A stretch of DNA of 64,000 bases, taken from positions 62,001 through 126,000 of the forward strand of contig NZ_AUHD01000005.1 of NCBI RefSeq assembly GCF_000423005.1, read 5' to 3'. Source of the stretch: Gelidibacter mesophilus DSM 14095. GTDB lineage: Bacteria > Bacteroidota > Bacteroidia > Flavobacteriales > Flavobacteriaceae. The position numbers and the translations under genes were made by a program. Each line of letters starts with the position of its first letter. The stretch's first letter is position 1. The notes under the pieces were generated by a model, which saw only the letters and a program-made list of their open reading frames with translations, was not told where the DNA came from and ran no database searches. Below are positions 9,190 through 18,109 of the stretch, one piece after another.

Positions 9190-10725
9190 ATGAATAAACT
9201 AAATCTGTATATTGGAATCTTTGTGTTACTTATTTTAGCAAGTTGCAAAACTAGTTCTGAAAAAGAGCATTCATCTGAAGTTGAAAAATCAAATATTGTT
9301 AGTACTATTATCGCAGATAGAGATAATTTTTATCACATAGACTTCAAAAACTATCCTGTCAAAGAAAAGAGACTTCCAATTGGTGTGTTTGATTCAGGAA
9401 TTGGAGGATTGACGGTTTTAAATGCTATTGTCAATTACGATGAAAACCAAAATGCAACCCTTTTAAAAGGCAGTGATGGGATAGTCGATTTTGACAAGGA
9501 ATCTTTTATTTATTTAGCAGATCAAGCTAATATGCCATATGGCAATTACTCAAAGGAAAACAAAGGGGAGCTTTTAAAGGAGCATATCATTAAAGATGCT
9601 CAATTTTTACTGAGTAATAAGTATTATGTCAATGCTACCGATAAAAATTATACTGATGATAAAGAGCCTGTAAAGGTATTAGTTATTGCGTGTAATACTG
9701 CCACAGCTTATGGCAAAGAATATATAGAGGAGTTTATTAGAAAGTCAAATACCTATATAAAAGTCATTGGGGTTATTGACGCCGGTGTTAGAGGTGCTTT
9801 AGAAAGGATTGAAAAAGACGAGGATGCGATAATCGGGGTTTTGGCTACTGCTGGAACTGTGGCGTCAAAAGGCTACAGTAATAGTATCATAAATTTAAAA
9901 GATAAGTTAAATTACAAAGGCAATATTGAGGTGTTTTCTCAAGGAGGAATAGGTATAGCAGAAGCAGTAGATGAAGATACTGACTATTATAATAAAAATT
10001 TAAAGCGGCCTCAAGATAATTATAAAGGACCGAGTCTAAATGGTGATGTTAAAATTGATAAAACACTATTTGATATTTACAACTTTGATTTTGATGATAA
10101 TAAAATGTTATGTGATTCAGAGAGAGCTGATGATTGCTCTATACTTCAAATTAATGATGCCGAGAATTATGTACGTTATCACTTAGTTACGTTGATGGAA
10201 AATATACGTAAGTCAAAAACCAATAATAAATTGAAATCTATTATTTTGGGATGTACCCATTATCCATATTTGAAGGATGAGATTTCAGGTGTCTTAAAAG
10301 AATTATATAATTATAAAGGGGTAGATGGTGTCTACTTTTATAGAGCTTTGATGGCAGCGAATGTTGAATTGATTGATCCAGCAGTTAACACGGCAAAAGA
10401 GCTTTATGACTACTTAAAGCAAGAGCAACTATTCAATCCTGATGGAGATATTAAAAGTAGTGAATTTTATATTAGTGTTGCCAATGCCGATAATGACAAT
10501 ATAGTAATAGATGCTGAAGGCAACTTTCCGTATGATTACAAATACGGTAGGAAGGAAGGGGAAATTCAAGAGTATGTCAAGATGGTTCCATTTAGCAGGA
10601 CTAATATTTCTGATGATAAATTAGCCAGAGTTCAGGAGCAGATTCCTTATGTCTATCAGTTGATACAGACTTTTAATAAGAGCAATAGTAAAGTTAAAAA
10701 AATGACTGAAGATGAAAAAATATAG
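9190..10725 (+). CDS. lipoprotein form of glutamate (Asp/Glu) racemase
   Basis: A 511-residue protein with an evident lipoprotein signal (LASC, Cys19). The rest carries the full MurI signature: FDSGIGG (Asp68, Ser69), ACNTATA (catalytic Cys168), GVLATAGTV and GCTHYP (second catalytic Cys355, then His), plus ELIDPA. Ordinary glutamate racemase is a cytoplasmic enzyme of about 260-280 residues supplying D-Glu for peptidoglycan. This one is nearly twice as long, with an insertion before the ADQANMPYG segment, a long insertion between about residues 255 and 320, and a C-terminal extension. The signal implies it acts outside the cytoplasm. With a D-aminoacylase just upstream it may convert released D-Glu to L-Glu for uptake. 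Racemase family is near certain; direction and substrate are inference. Confidence 0.9.
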   Translation: MNKLNLYIGIFVLLILASCKTSSEKEHSSEVEKSNIVSTIIADRDNFYHIDFKNYPVKEKRLPIGVFDSGIGGLTVLNAIVNYDENQNATLLKGSDGIVDFDKESFIYLADQANMPYGNYSKENKGELLKEHIIKDAQFLLSNKYYVNATDKNYTDDKEPVKVLVIACNTATAYGKEYIEEFIRKSNTYIKVIGVIDAGVRGALERIEKDEDAIIGVLATAGTVASKGYSNSIINLKDKLNYKGNIEVFSQGGIGIAEAVDEDTDYYNKNLKRPQDNYKGPSLNGDVKIDKTLFDIYNFDFDDNKMLCDSERADDCSILQINDAENYVRYHLVTLMENIRKSKTNNKLKSIILGCTHYPYLKDEISGVLKELYNYKGVDGVYFYRALMAANVELIDPAVNTAKELYDYLKQEQLFNPDGDIKSSEFYISVANADNDNIVIDAEGNFPYDYKYGRKEGEIQEYVKMVPFSRTNISDDKLARVQEQIPYVYQLIQTFNKSNSKVKKMTEDEKI

Positions 10726-10779
10726 TCCGATGAATATCTTACTAGGGAATGATTCTGTGTATAGCAAAATTCTAAGTAT

Positions 10780-10802
10780 TACCACGCTTAAAAAAAGTGG
10801 TA
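10780..10802 (+). terminator. weak hairpin after the racemase-like gene
   Basis: A 6-bp perfect stem (TACCAC / GTGGTA) around an A-rich 11-base loop, 55 bases after the racemase stop. There is no T tract, so termination is doubtful. It may be a processing or partial termination signal before the separate GGT-like gene. Confidence 0.3.
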
Positions 10803-10882
10803 GATTGGTAGTTGTATTACCCTGTTTTTAAAGTTCTCTTTAATATTGTTATTTTAATAATTTAGTCTCAAAAACAAAGAAT

Positions 10883-12577
10883 ATGATTAGTAAGAAAATC
10901 CTTGTTATTTTATTCATTATAGTTTTATTCAGCTGTGGGCCGAATAGAACTACAACCTTACAATCTCCTCTACCTCCAGATATCGGTCAGGATTTACAGG
11001 CAAAAAACGGAATGGTTACTTCCGCTAATAAATTAGCAAGTCAAATAGGAGTCGATATTCTTAAAATTGGGGGAAATGCGGTTGATGCTGCGGTTGCCAC
11101 AGCATTTGCGGTAAGTGTAACAGAACCTGAAATGTCTGGTTTAGGTGGTGGTGGAGCCATGATAATATGGTTAGAGAAAGAGAAAAAAACGATTTATCTG
11201 GACTTCTATTCCGCTAAACGTATGGTAACCTATACCAATTTACCGAATAAAGGTGACGATCAACCTCTTTGGGAAATAGCGATTCCAGGTGAAGTTGCGG
11301 GACTGCTTTATGCTTTGGAAAATCATGGTAACCTTTCAAGGAAACAGGTTATGCAACCAGCAATCGATCTCGCTGAAGATGGTTTTCCCATGTACCGAAC
11401 ATTGGCTGAATTTATAGATTCCAGTGCTGAGAGACTAAAAAAATATGAAGGATCAAAACTTTTCCTTCCAGATGATAACCCATTCCCAGTGGGAAAAATA
11501 TTTAAGCAACCAGAACTTGCAGAAACTTTACGAGAAATTGCCGAAAAAGGCGCCGATGCTTTTTATAATGGTCCGATAACACAGGACATTATAGACGTCA
11601 TGAATGAAGGAGGAAATCCAGTTACCTTACAGGATTTTAGAGATTATAAGGTAAGCACAAATAGAGGATTTTTAAAGACGTCATATAAGAATTGGACCAT
11701 CTTGACGGCACCATCACCACAAGGAGGTTTAGAAATTATTTCAGATTTAAATCTATTAGAACCATTTAATTTGAAAGAAATGGGACTCCCCACACAATCC
11801 GACACAACTTTTCATGTATTAGCTGCCGCTATGCGCGCAGGCATTGCAGATCGACAATTTATTGCGGACCCTAATTGGGTGGATGCTCCCATCTCAGTAT
11901 TAAGTTCTAAAGAGTTTGCCTTTAGACGAGCTAAAGAAGTTTTTAAAACACCTATTCCGGATACTATTTCTATTCAGACATTGAAAGACCTTAGCAAGAC
12001 GCCTAAATTGGAAAACGTAAATGATGGAGAAACTACATCTTTATCGGTTATTGACAAGGACGGGAATGCTGTTAATTTAACACATACACTTAGTTCTGTT
12101 TTTGGCAAAAATGCCGTATGGGTTCGAGGTTTTTTCCTTAATAATTCAGGTATGAAATTCTCAAGTGTCGAAAATGTAGATGTATTAGATAAACCTAAAT
12201 CCGATTATTGGACTAGATATTCTACTATTGCTCCAACAATTATTTTAAATCCTAACAATACAGTTAAAATGGTTTTAGGAGCCCCTGGAGGAGGACGAAT
12301 TGACCCAGCAATAGTTCAAAGCATTATTTACATTCTCGACTATGGGATGGATCCTGCCACAGCAGCTAGAATGCCTCGAATCTACCCGAATTATGACACT
12401 TCAATTAATATTGGAAAAGGTTTTAAGGGAGAAGTTATAAGTAAAGCATATAATAGAGGTTATAGATTTCATGTGGGTTTAGGCGGATATGCGCGAATCT
12501 ATGTGATTGAAAATGATAATGGAATATTAAAAGGTGCTGCCGATCCAAACCATGAAGGAGGGGTATCTGGTTATTAA
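10883..12577 (+). CDS. gamma-glutamyltransferase-like Ntn hydrolase, lipoprotein
   Basis: A 564-residue protein with a lipoprotein signal (LFSC, Cys at about 18). It has the gamma-glutamyltranspeptidase fold order: GGNAVDAAVA, SGLGGGGAMI, then the autocleavage and catalytic Thr384 in GETTSLSVID, and the late APGGGRI loop. It should mature into a large and a small subunit, with Thr384 as the new N-terminus. By eye, the Arg and Asp that hold the free gamma-glutamyl end in E. coli GGT are not conserved: DFRE becomes DFYS, and the MDDF segment becomes GMKF. The PLSSMSPT loop is also changed to RYSTIAPT. It may therefore cut a different acyl or internal gamma-glutamyl bond. The lipid anchor places it outside the cytoplasm. 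Confidence 0.9.
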   Translation: MISKKILVILFIIVLFSCGPNRTTTLQSPLPPDIGQDLQAKNGMVTSANKLASQIGVDILKIGGNAVDAAVATAFAVSVTEPEMSGLGGGGAMIIWLEKEKKTIYLDFYSAKRMVTYTNLPNKGDDQPLWEIAIPGEVAGLLYALENHGNLSRKQVMQPAIDLAEDGFPMYRTLAEFIDSSAERLKKYEGSKLFLPDDNPFPVGKIFKQPELAETLREIAEKGADAFYNGPITQDIIDVMNEGGNPVTLQDFRDYKVSTNRGFLKTSYKNWTILTAPSPQGGLEIISDLNLLEPFNLKEMGLPTQSDTTFHVLAAAMRAGIADRQFIADPNWVDAPISVLSSKEFAFRRAKEVFKTPIPDTISIQTLKDLSKTPKLENVNDGETTSLSVIDKDGNAVNLTHTLSSVFGKNAVWVRGFFLNNSGMKFSSVENVDVLDKPKSDYWTRYSTIAPTIILNPNNTVKMVLGAPGGGRIDPAIVQSIIYILDYGMDPATAARMPRIYPNYDTSINIGKGFKGEVISKAYNRGYRFHVGLGGYARIYVIENDNGILKGAADPNHEGGVSGY

Positions 12578-12754
12578 ATTAACTTAGCTGTTCAAATATA
12601 TTCTATCGCAATAATTGGACAATTTAGGAAGTATAAAAGTCAAACTAATTTATTGAATGAATTATTATGTTCTTGAAAAGATACGAAGTATTCCCATAAA
12701 GGAATTTGTTCATTTTATAGCCAATTCGAATTAATAATAAAATCATTTGCAATC

Positions 12755-14107
12755 ATGAAAAACAATTTATATTTCATCTTCTTCCTTATAACATTTAGTG
12801 TTATCACTCAAAAAAAAGATTCACAAATCATCTTAATAAAAAATGTAGAAATATTCGATGGTATTAACCAACAAACTATTATTGGAAATATTCTTATTGA
12901 AGGAAATAAGATTTCTAAAATTTCCAAGAGTAATATCTCTTCCACCTCTAAAGATGTTTTGGTTATCGATGGAGAGGGAAAGTTTGTAATGCCAGGAATG
13001 ATTGATGCTCACACTCATATTGGTATGGAAGGGATCCCAATGGGTTCCGCGACGGTAGATTGGGGAACGGCCAATATTATTTCTACTCAAGCTGCAAAGC
13101 ATCGTCTATTACATGGATTTACCACTTTAAGAAATATGGGCGGAAATGCTATACCTTTAGCCAAACAGATTGATAAAGGAACAGTACCTGGTCCGAGAAT
13201 TTATCCAAGTGGAGCTTTTATATCTCAATCTGGTGGTCATGGCGATTTTGATAATATAACGGCGGTACCTCGAACTTCAGATAATTTGTCCTATTCAGAA
13301 AGACAGGGGATCGCAGCAATAGCCGATGGAACTGATCAAGTATTAAAACGTACACGCGAACAATTAAGGCAAGGTGCAACTCAAATAAAACTTATGGCGG
13401 GTGGTGGAATTGGCTCTTCTTATGATCCTATTGATGTTACCCAATATTCTTTGGAAGAATTCAAAGCCGCAGTTTTAGCAACTGATAATTTTGGAACTTA
13501 CGTAGCCGTTCATGCCTACACACCACGAGCTATACAAATAGCAATTGAAGCTGGTGTCAAAACAATTGAACATGGACATTTAATGGATGAAGAGACTGCT
13601 AAAATTATGGCTGAAAAAGGAGTTTGGTTGAGTATTCAGCCATTTATGATTGAAGAGCAGAATGATTATCTTATAGGCTCACCAAGCAGAGAAAAACGAG
13701 ATTATGTTTATGGGCATACGGATGAAGTTTATAAAATAGCGAAAACATATAAAGTAAAAACAGCATGGGGTACCGATCTTACCGGAAAACAGAAAATTGA
13801 TAGACGTAATGATCTATCTCGATTAATTGGATTAAAAAAATGGTTTTCTCCATATGAAGCACTTAAAATGGTGACTTCTACAAATGCTGAAATGTTGCGT
13901 TTGAGTGGGCCACGTAATCCATATCAAGAAGGTAATTTAGGAGAGTTAACAGAAGGATCTTATGCTGATTTAATTATAATTAACGGCAATCCTATGAAAG
14001 AATTTGATTTACTAAATAATCCAGAAGAGAATTTTCTACTGATTATGAAAGATGGCAAAGTATATAAAAACTCACTAAATGATATGAAGTTCGATACCAC
14101 GCTATAG
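12755..14107 (+). CDS. secreted metal-dependent amidohydrolase (imidazolonepropionase / Xaa-Pro dipeptidase-like)
   Basis: A 450-residue protein of the amidohydrolase superfamily. It shows DAHTHIG near residue 88, the Lys that is usually carbamylated (QIKLMAGGG), VAVHAYT, EHGHL and WGTDL, which together supply the binuclear metal site. A hydrophobic N-terminus (residues 4-18) suggests export. Relatives hydrolyse dipeptides or cyclic amides, including Xaa-Pro and Xaa-Arg/Lys dipeptides. It closes the run of peptide-processing genes and is separated from the GGT-like gene by 177 bases. No terminator was recognised after it. The specific substrate cannot be told from sequence. Confidence 0.85.
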   Translation: MKNNLYFIFFLITFSVITQKKDSQIILIKNVEIFDGINQQTIIGNILIEGNKISKISKSNISSTSKDVLVIDGEGKFVMPGMIDAHTHIGMEGIPMGSATVDWGTANIISTQAAKHRLLHGFTTLRNMGGNAIPLAKQIDKGTVPGPRIYPSGAFISQSGGHGDFDNITAVPRTSDNLSYSERQGIAAIADGTDQVLKRTREQLRQGATQIKLMAGGGIGSSYDPIDVTQYSLEEFKAAVLATDNFGTYVAVHAYTPRAIQIAIEAGVKTIEHGHLMDEETAKIMAEKGVWLSIQPFMIEEQNDYLIGSPSREKRDYVYGHTDEVYKIAKTYKVKTAWGTDLTGKQKIDRRNDLSRLIGLKKWFSPYEALKMVTSTNAEMLRLSGPRNPYQEGNLGELTEGSYADLIIINGNPMKEFDLLNNPEENFLLIMKDGKVYKNSLNDMKFDTTL

Positions 14108-14495
14108 ATTCTATTGAAAAATACAAGAAGCTTTAAAATGGATACTTAGTCTGTTAATTGAATTTTGCAAATAATCAGACAGTTCGCATAAACTACGTAA
14201 GTCTTACTAATCTCAGATTAAATATTAGTCTAAGATTTTCAATTACTCAAGTTTTACATCCTGATCGAGCTGTTCAATCACTGTTATTTACAAGAGGATC
14301 CCTAATGTGGGCATTATAGATTTGACACAATAAAATTTTTGGATTGGCAATAATGTTCATAAATGGATAACAACGTTTAGGCAAAAAACAAATACTAAAA
14401 TCAGGACTCTATTGTTGTATCGTGCAGAAAAGAATTTTCCGAAATAAAAGACGCATTCTGTTACACAGTTTACGGGTGAACTTTTAACATCAATA
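14108..14495. other. intergenic stretch without a recognisable gene
   Basis: Nearly 390 AT-rich bases with stops in all frames. No tRNA or terminator was recognised. The upstream part of the recombinase whose tail follows is absent, so this may be the scar of a deletion. Confidence 0.5.
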
Positions 14496-14884
14496 ATATA
14501 TGAGAAAGCCAACCTCTATCTGAAAGCGATAACCAAGGACGTTGAAATTGAAAAAAACTCAACTTTCACATGGCAAGACATACGTTTGCTACAACAGTGG
14601 CATTGAGCAACGGAATGCCAATCGAAACCGTTTCTAAAATATTGGGACATTCAAAAATCACGACTACTCAAATTTATGCTCGTGTCATGGATCACAAGAT
14701 AAAATCAAATATGGACGCTGTGCAAAGAAGGCTCGACAAAAAAGCGAGGCAACTTGAAAAAGAACACGAGCTGAAACTGCTAAGAAAAAAAAATGCAGAT
14801 GCTGAAAAGGACAAATATGCTGAGATGTCAAAGGATCAACTCCTTAAGAAGCTGAACAAAATAATGAACGAAAAATCAGATTAG
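14496..14884 (+). pseudogene. tyrosine recombinase/integrase remnant, C-terminal part, frameshifted
   Basis: The 3' part reads HMARHTFATTV, ILGHSKITTTQIYARV, which is the His-x-x-Arg / Tyr end of the phage-integrase catalytic domain in Bacteroidota transposon integrases. Immediately upstream, another frame reads LYLKAITKDVEIEKNSTF, which matches the segment that normally precedes it. The two frames meet in an A-rich run at about 14550-14566, so a frameshift splits the gene. Everything further N-terminal (DNA-binding domain and first catalytic Arg) is missing. It marks an old mobile element insertion now decayed. Confidence 0.85.
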
Positions 14885-15091
14885 AGATGATGTGAGATTT
14901 TTAGTTGTTTCTGTTTTCTTGATGGGCAATTAACAATAGGGTATTTAATTCGGCGTTAGCATTTTAATTTGATGAGGTTAAAATAGAATACCTTGATCAT
15001 AGTTTAGTGAATATGGTGCATCAGGAAATATTTGCTGATTGCCTGTGGGATCGATGCTTCGATGGTCCATAGATGGCAATAGGAATTACCA
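14885..15091. other. short intergenic stretch, nothing recognised
   Basis: Spacer between two pseudogenes. No convincing frame, RNA or repeat was seen. Confidence 0.4.
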
Positions 15092-15580
15092 TTAGTTTTT
15101 CTCTTTCGTACACTCAATACCATTGAATGCGGCCATCTTTGCTTGGTCGATATCCTCAAATTGTTTTGTACCTAAAACGTCGCCAATATTGACTTTGAAC
15201 TTTTTAGTGTATCTGTCTTGATAAATGACAATTAAATGATCCGTAATTTTTAAGTATGAGATGCCTTTCTTGCTAATCTTCCATTCTTTTTTTAGCCAGT
15301 TGATGCGTCTGTGGGACTTATTTCTTAATTATTTTTCATGCTTTTTGGGATTTACATAATCATTGGTCATTTTCTCAGCACAGACACATCCAACTTTAAA
15401 TTCCTCTCCAAAATCCCTGTGGCTTACACCGTGTACATATCGTATGCGCTCGTTATTTCACATCATGCACGTTTCATACTGGGTTTCATCCGAAGATTGT
15501 CCCTCAGCTCTGATGTCATAAACCTCTTCTAAAATCCATCCCTTATGAGGAACACCCGATATATTCCAATAATTACTCAT
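15092..15580 (-). pseudogene. small Cys-containing conserved protein interrupted by two in-frame stops
   Basis: On the - strand a 163-codon frame runs from ATG at 15580 to TAA at 15092. It is broken by TGA at codon 41 (15458-15460) and TAA at codon 84 (15329-15331). Between stops the sequence is clearly coding: MSNYWNISGVPHKGWILEE at the start, GCVCAEKMTNDYVNPKKHEK in the middle, then RRINWLKKEWKISKKG and a C-terminal QAKMAAFNGIE. The first stop falls where the context (CMM, stop, NNE) suggests a lost Cys of a CxxC-like metal site. It resembles a conserved hypothetical family of Bacteroidota that I know only by pattern. The frame is otherwise intact, so decay is recent or the stops are read through. 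Confidence 0.75.
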
Positions 15581-16095
15581 TTTGATATGTATCCATTTTT
15601 AAATGTACGAAATGTTGGATGATAAATTGTTGAGCAGTTACAACATGGGTGCGACATTTTACTATTTTAAAGCCAGCGTTTCTTTGATGTCATAATCATT
15701 TTAATTCTCAATTTTATATAGGAGATAGAAATTAAGATACTAGATTATGCCAATCACAAGCATTTTTTCATTGGAATGGATTTTAATTGTCATACTATAT
15801 ACACGCAAGTCAAATTTGTATAACTCGTCTATCAAATTATTATGGCATTAATCCTATCACTGGTCTCATATTCTCATTTACTTTTAAGTTGAAAATCATT
15901 TCATTTTAATTCTGGTGGAAAATTGGTAATTGGTTTGTTTTTATAATTATCTTGGTCGCTTATCCTTAATCTAACTGAACTGGTATTAATTTAACATCTT
16001 GTTTTTTAATATGGATAGGACACTAATAATAATTTTATAAATTTACGAGCTTCTAAAAGTTGTTCAGTTCAACAAAAATTTGTTTCAGTTTTAAA
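15581..16095. other. intergenic stretch before the sigma factor gene
   Basis: About 515 AT-rich bases with no sustained frame. It probably contains the promoter of the sigma factor operon, but I could not pick a single candidate with confidence. Confidence 0.5.
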
Positions 16096-16632
16096 ATGTT
16101 CACCGAAAGTTATTTAAAAACAATATTTGATACATATTATGCGTCTCTTGTAGCCTATGCCAACCGTTTTTTGTCTTCACACGATGAATGTGAAGATGTG
16201 GTGCAAGATATTTTTGCGGATTTGTGGCAAAAAGAAAACAACTTTCCAGATGAGATTTCACTGAAATCATATCTTTATAAGACCTCAAGAAATAAGTGTC
16301 TTAATATAATTAAGCATAATAAAGTAAAAGATAAATATGCAACAACTTCTTTTGGGCAGTTAAATGATGACAATCTATTTATGCAGCACGTACTTGAAGA
16401 AGATATTTCGAGACAGTTGTATGAGGCCATTAACACACTGCCAACTCGTAAGAGGCAGGTCATAATACTTAGCTTAAAAGGACTTAAGAATAAAGAAGTT
16501 GCTGAAAATCTTAACATCAAACTACAAACAGTTAAAACCTTAAAGTCTCAAGCTTATAAACTGCTAAGACAGAAATTTCAAGATTTAAGTGTTCTTATTT
16601 CATTCTTAATAGCTCCAATAATGAAGTTATAG
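16096..16632 (+). CDS. RNA polymerase ECF-type sigma-70 factor (FecI-like)
   Basis: A 178-residue protein. Region 2 lies at residues 5-70 (YANRFLSSHDECEDVVQDIFADLW), and region 4 at about 110-165 (LPTRKRQVIILSLKG, then NKEVAENLNIKLQTVKTLKSQA). I chose the ATG at 16096 rather than an upstream TTG at 16060 because the family begins at this point. The anti-sigma FecR gene follows 177 bases later, then a SusC with an STN signalling domain. That is the standard three-part outer-membrane-to-cytoplasm signalling chain. It most likely switches on the SusC/SusD genes downstream when substrate binds. Confidence 0.93.
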   Translation: MFTESYLKTIFDTYYASLVAYANRFLSSHDECEDVVQDIFADLWQKENNFPDEISLKSYLYKTSRNKCLNIIKHNKVKDKYATTSFGQLNDDNLFMQHVLEEDISRQLYEAINTLPTRKRQVIILSLKGLKNKEVAENLNIKLQTVKTLKSQAYKLLRQKFQDLSVLISFLIAPIMKL

Positions 16633-16809
16633 ATGTCGATGAACGAGCCGTACTGGTTTGGCTGTCCTTCTTGGATTGATGCAATATCGAATAAAGGCAT
16701 TTAATGATGACCGTTATAATTTATCTTCTTAGCAAATTTATTTTTTTTAACACTTCTCAGTAGTACCTTTTTAGTTTTTAGTTGTTCTATTTATAAATAC
16801 AATAATAGA

Positions 16810-17964
16810 ATGAACACTATTTTTCATATTGCGAGACTGATTATCAAGAAAAAACTGGAGGTCTTGACACCTGCTGAAAAATTGCAATTAAAAGAATTTA
16901 AAAAAGAACATCCTTTTCTATCTAAGACTAATTTTTCTAAGATTTCTGATACTCTTAGAAGCTACGAGACCATAGATAAAGATAAGGCATGGGAAACTAT
17001 TTTACTAAAGACAGAACAATCCAAAACGAAACAAAAAAATCCATTCTCCATTAGGTCTTGGATTAAATATGCTGCAGTTGCTATACTATTCTTGGGTATT
17101 GGATTTTTATATCAGCAAGGTTATTTAGGTGATACATCATCACTCGATATACCAAACGAATTCATTACGCTGGAACTCGGAAATGGTAGTACCAAAATTA
17201 TAAATGAAGACGGCGCGTCTGAATTAATCGATAATGATGGGAATATAATAGGTAACCAAAAAGGAAAAACCTTAGTGTATGGCGCTACCGTATCAAATGA
17301 AACGTTAGTCTATAATACCTTAACCGTGCCTTATGGCAAACGCTTTGAGGTGCTCCTATCTGATGGTACTAGAGTACATTTAAACGCCGGAACTTCTTTA
17401 AAATATCCTGTTAAATTCATCGAAGGCCACAACAGACAAGTGTTCTTAAAGGGCGAAGCATTTTTTGAAGTTTCCAAAGATGAGAAGCATCCGTTTATTG
17501 TCAATGCTGAGGAAATTAATGTTAGAGTACTAGGCACCCAATTCAATATGTCTTCCTATTTGGAAGATGCAAAGATTACCACTGTGCTTCTTGAAGGTTC
17601 TGTAGTTGTCTATAGAAGTAACGAAACTTATAATCAGGACACGGCTACGCTTTTAAATTCAGGCTTTAAAGCTGAATGGAACTCGAATAATCATGTCATT
17701 AAAATTGATAAAGCTGATACTGAAATACACACAGCTTGGATGGATGGACGGTTAATCTTGAATGGGGTACCTTTTAATGACATTCTTAAGAAACTGGAAA
17801 GACAATATAACGTTGTCTTCATAAATAATGATAAGACATTAGAAAACAGGAGGTTTACTGCGCGTTTTGATGTGGAAAGCATTCATCAAGTCATACAAAG
17901 CCTGAGCTACTCGGCATCCTTTAACTATGAATTTGAATCTAATAAAATTATAATTAACCCATAA
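16810..17964 (+). CDS. FecR-family anti-sigma factor
   Basis: A 384-residue protein with a cytoplasmic N-terminal domain (1-83), one transmembrane helix at about 86-104 (AAVAILFLGIGFLYQ), then a periplasmic FecR domain. That domain carries the typical segments TVPYGKRFEVLLSDGTRVHL, FLKGEAFFEVSKDEKHPF and VLGTQFNM. A C-terminal DUF4974-like part (about 310-384) normally touches the STN domain of the partner receptor. It should hold the upstream sigma factor inactive until the SusC signals. Its position between sigma factor and SusC supports this. Confidence 0.93.
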   Translation: MNTIFHIARLIIKKKLEVLTPAEKLQLKEFKKEHPFLSKTNFSKISDTLRSYETIDKDKAWETILLKTEQSKTKQKNPFSIRSWIKYAAVAILFLGIGFLYQQGYLGDTSSLDIPNEFITLELGNGSTKIINEDGASELIDNDGNIIGNQKGKTLVYGATVSNETLVYNTLTVPYGKRFEVLLSDGTRVHLNAGTSLKYPVKFIEGHNRQVFLKGEAFFEVSKDEKHPFIVNAEEINVRVLGTQFNMSSYLEDAKITTVLLEGSVVVYRSNETYNQDTATLLNSGFKAEWNSNNHVIKIDKADTEIHTAWMDGRLILNGVPFNDILKKLERQYNVVFINNDKTLENRRFTARFDVESIHQVIQSLSYSASFNYEFESNKIIINP

Positions 17965-18062
17965 AAACTATAAAACATGTCTCTTTAAAACTAACAGAAA
18001 CAATCAAAATAAAACATCATCTTTTTAATCTTTTGTAGGTATAGAATGAAAGAATAAAAAAC

Positions 18063-18086
18063 CGGAAAATGTTAGAGCATTTTCCG
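18063..18086 (+). promoter_or_regulatory. perfect 9-bp hairpin between fecR and susC
   Basis: Arms CGGAAAATG (18063-18071) and CATTTTCCG (18078-18086) pair perfectly around a 6-base loop, 23 bases before the SusC start. The following bases are A/T-rich but give no strong U tract in the sense direction. It may weaken read-through from fecR, cap or stabilise the susC message, or act as an operator. This is seen directly; the role is inference. Confidence 0.5.
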
Positions 18087-18109
18087 ATTTTAAAAAAAAT
18101 GATCTAAAA

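Noticed and set aside
15338-15532. 64-codon + strand frame
   Set aside because: It lies antisense to the clearly coding - strand pseudogene at 15092-15580.
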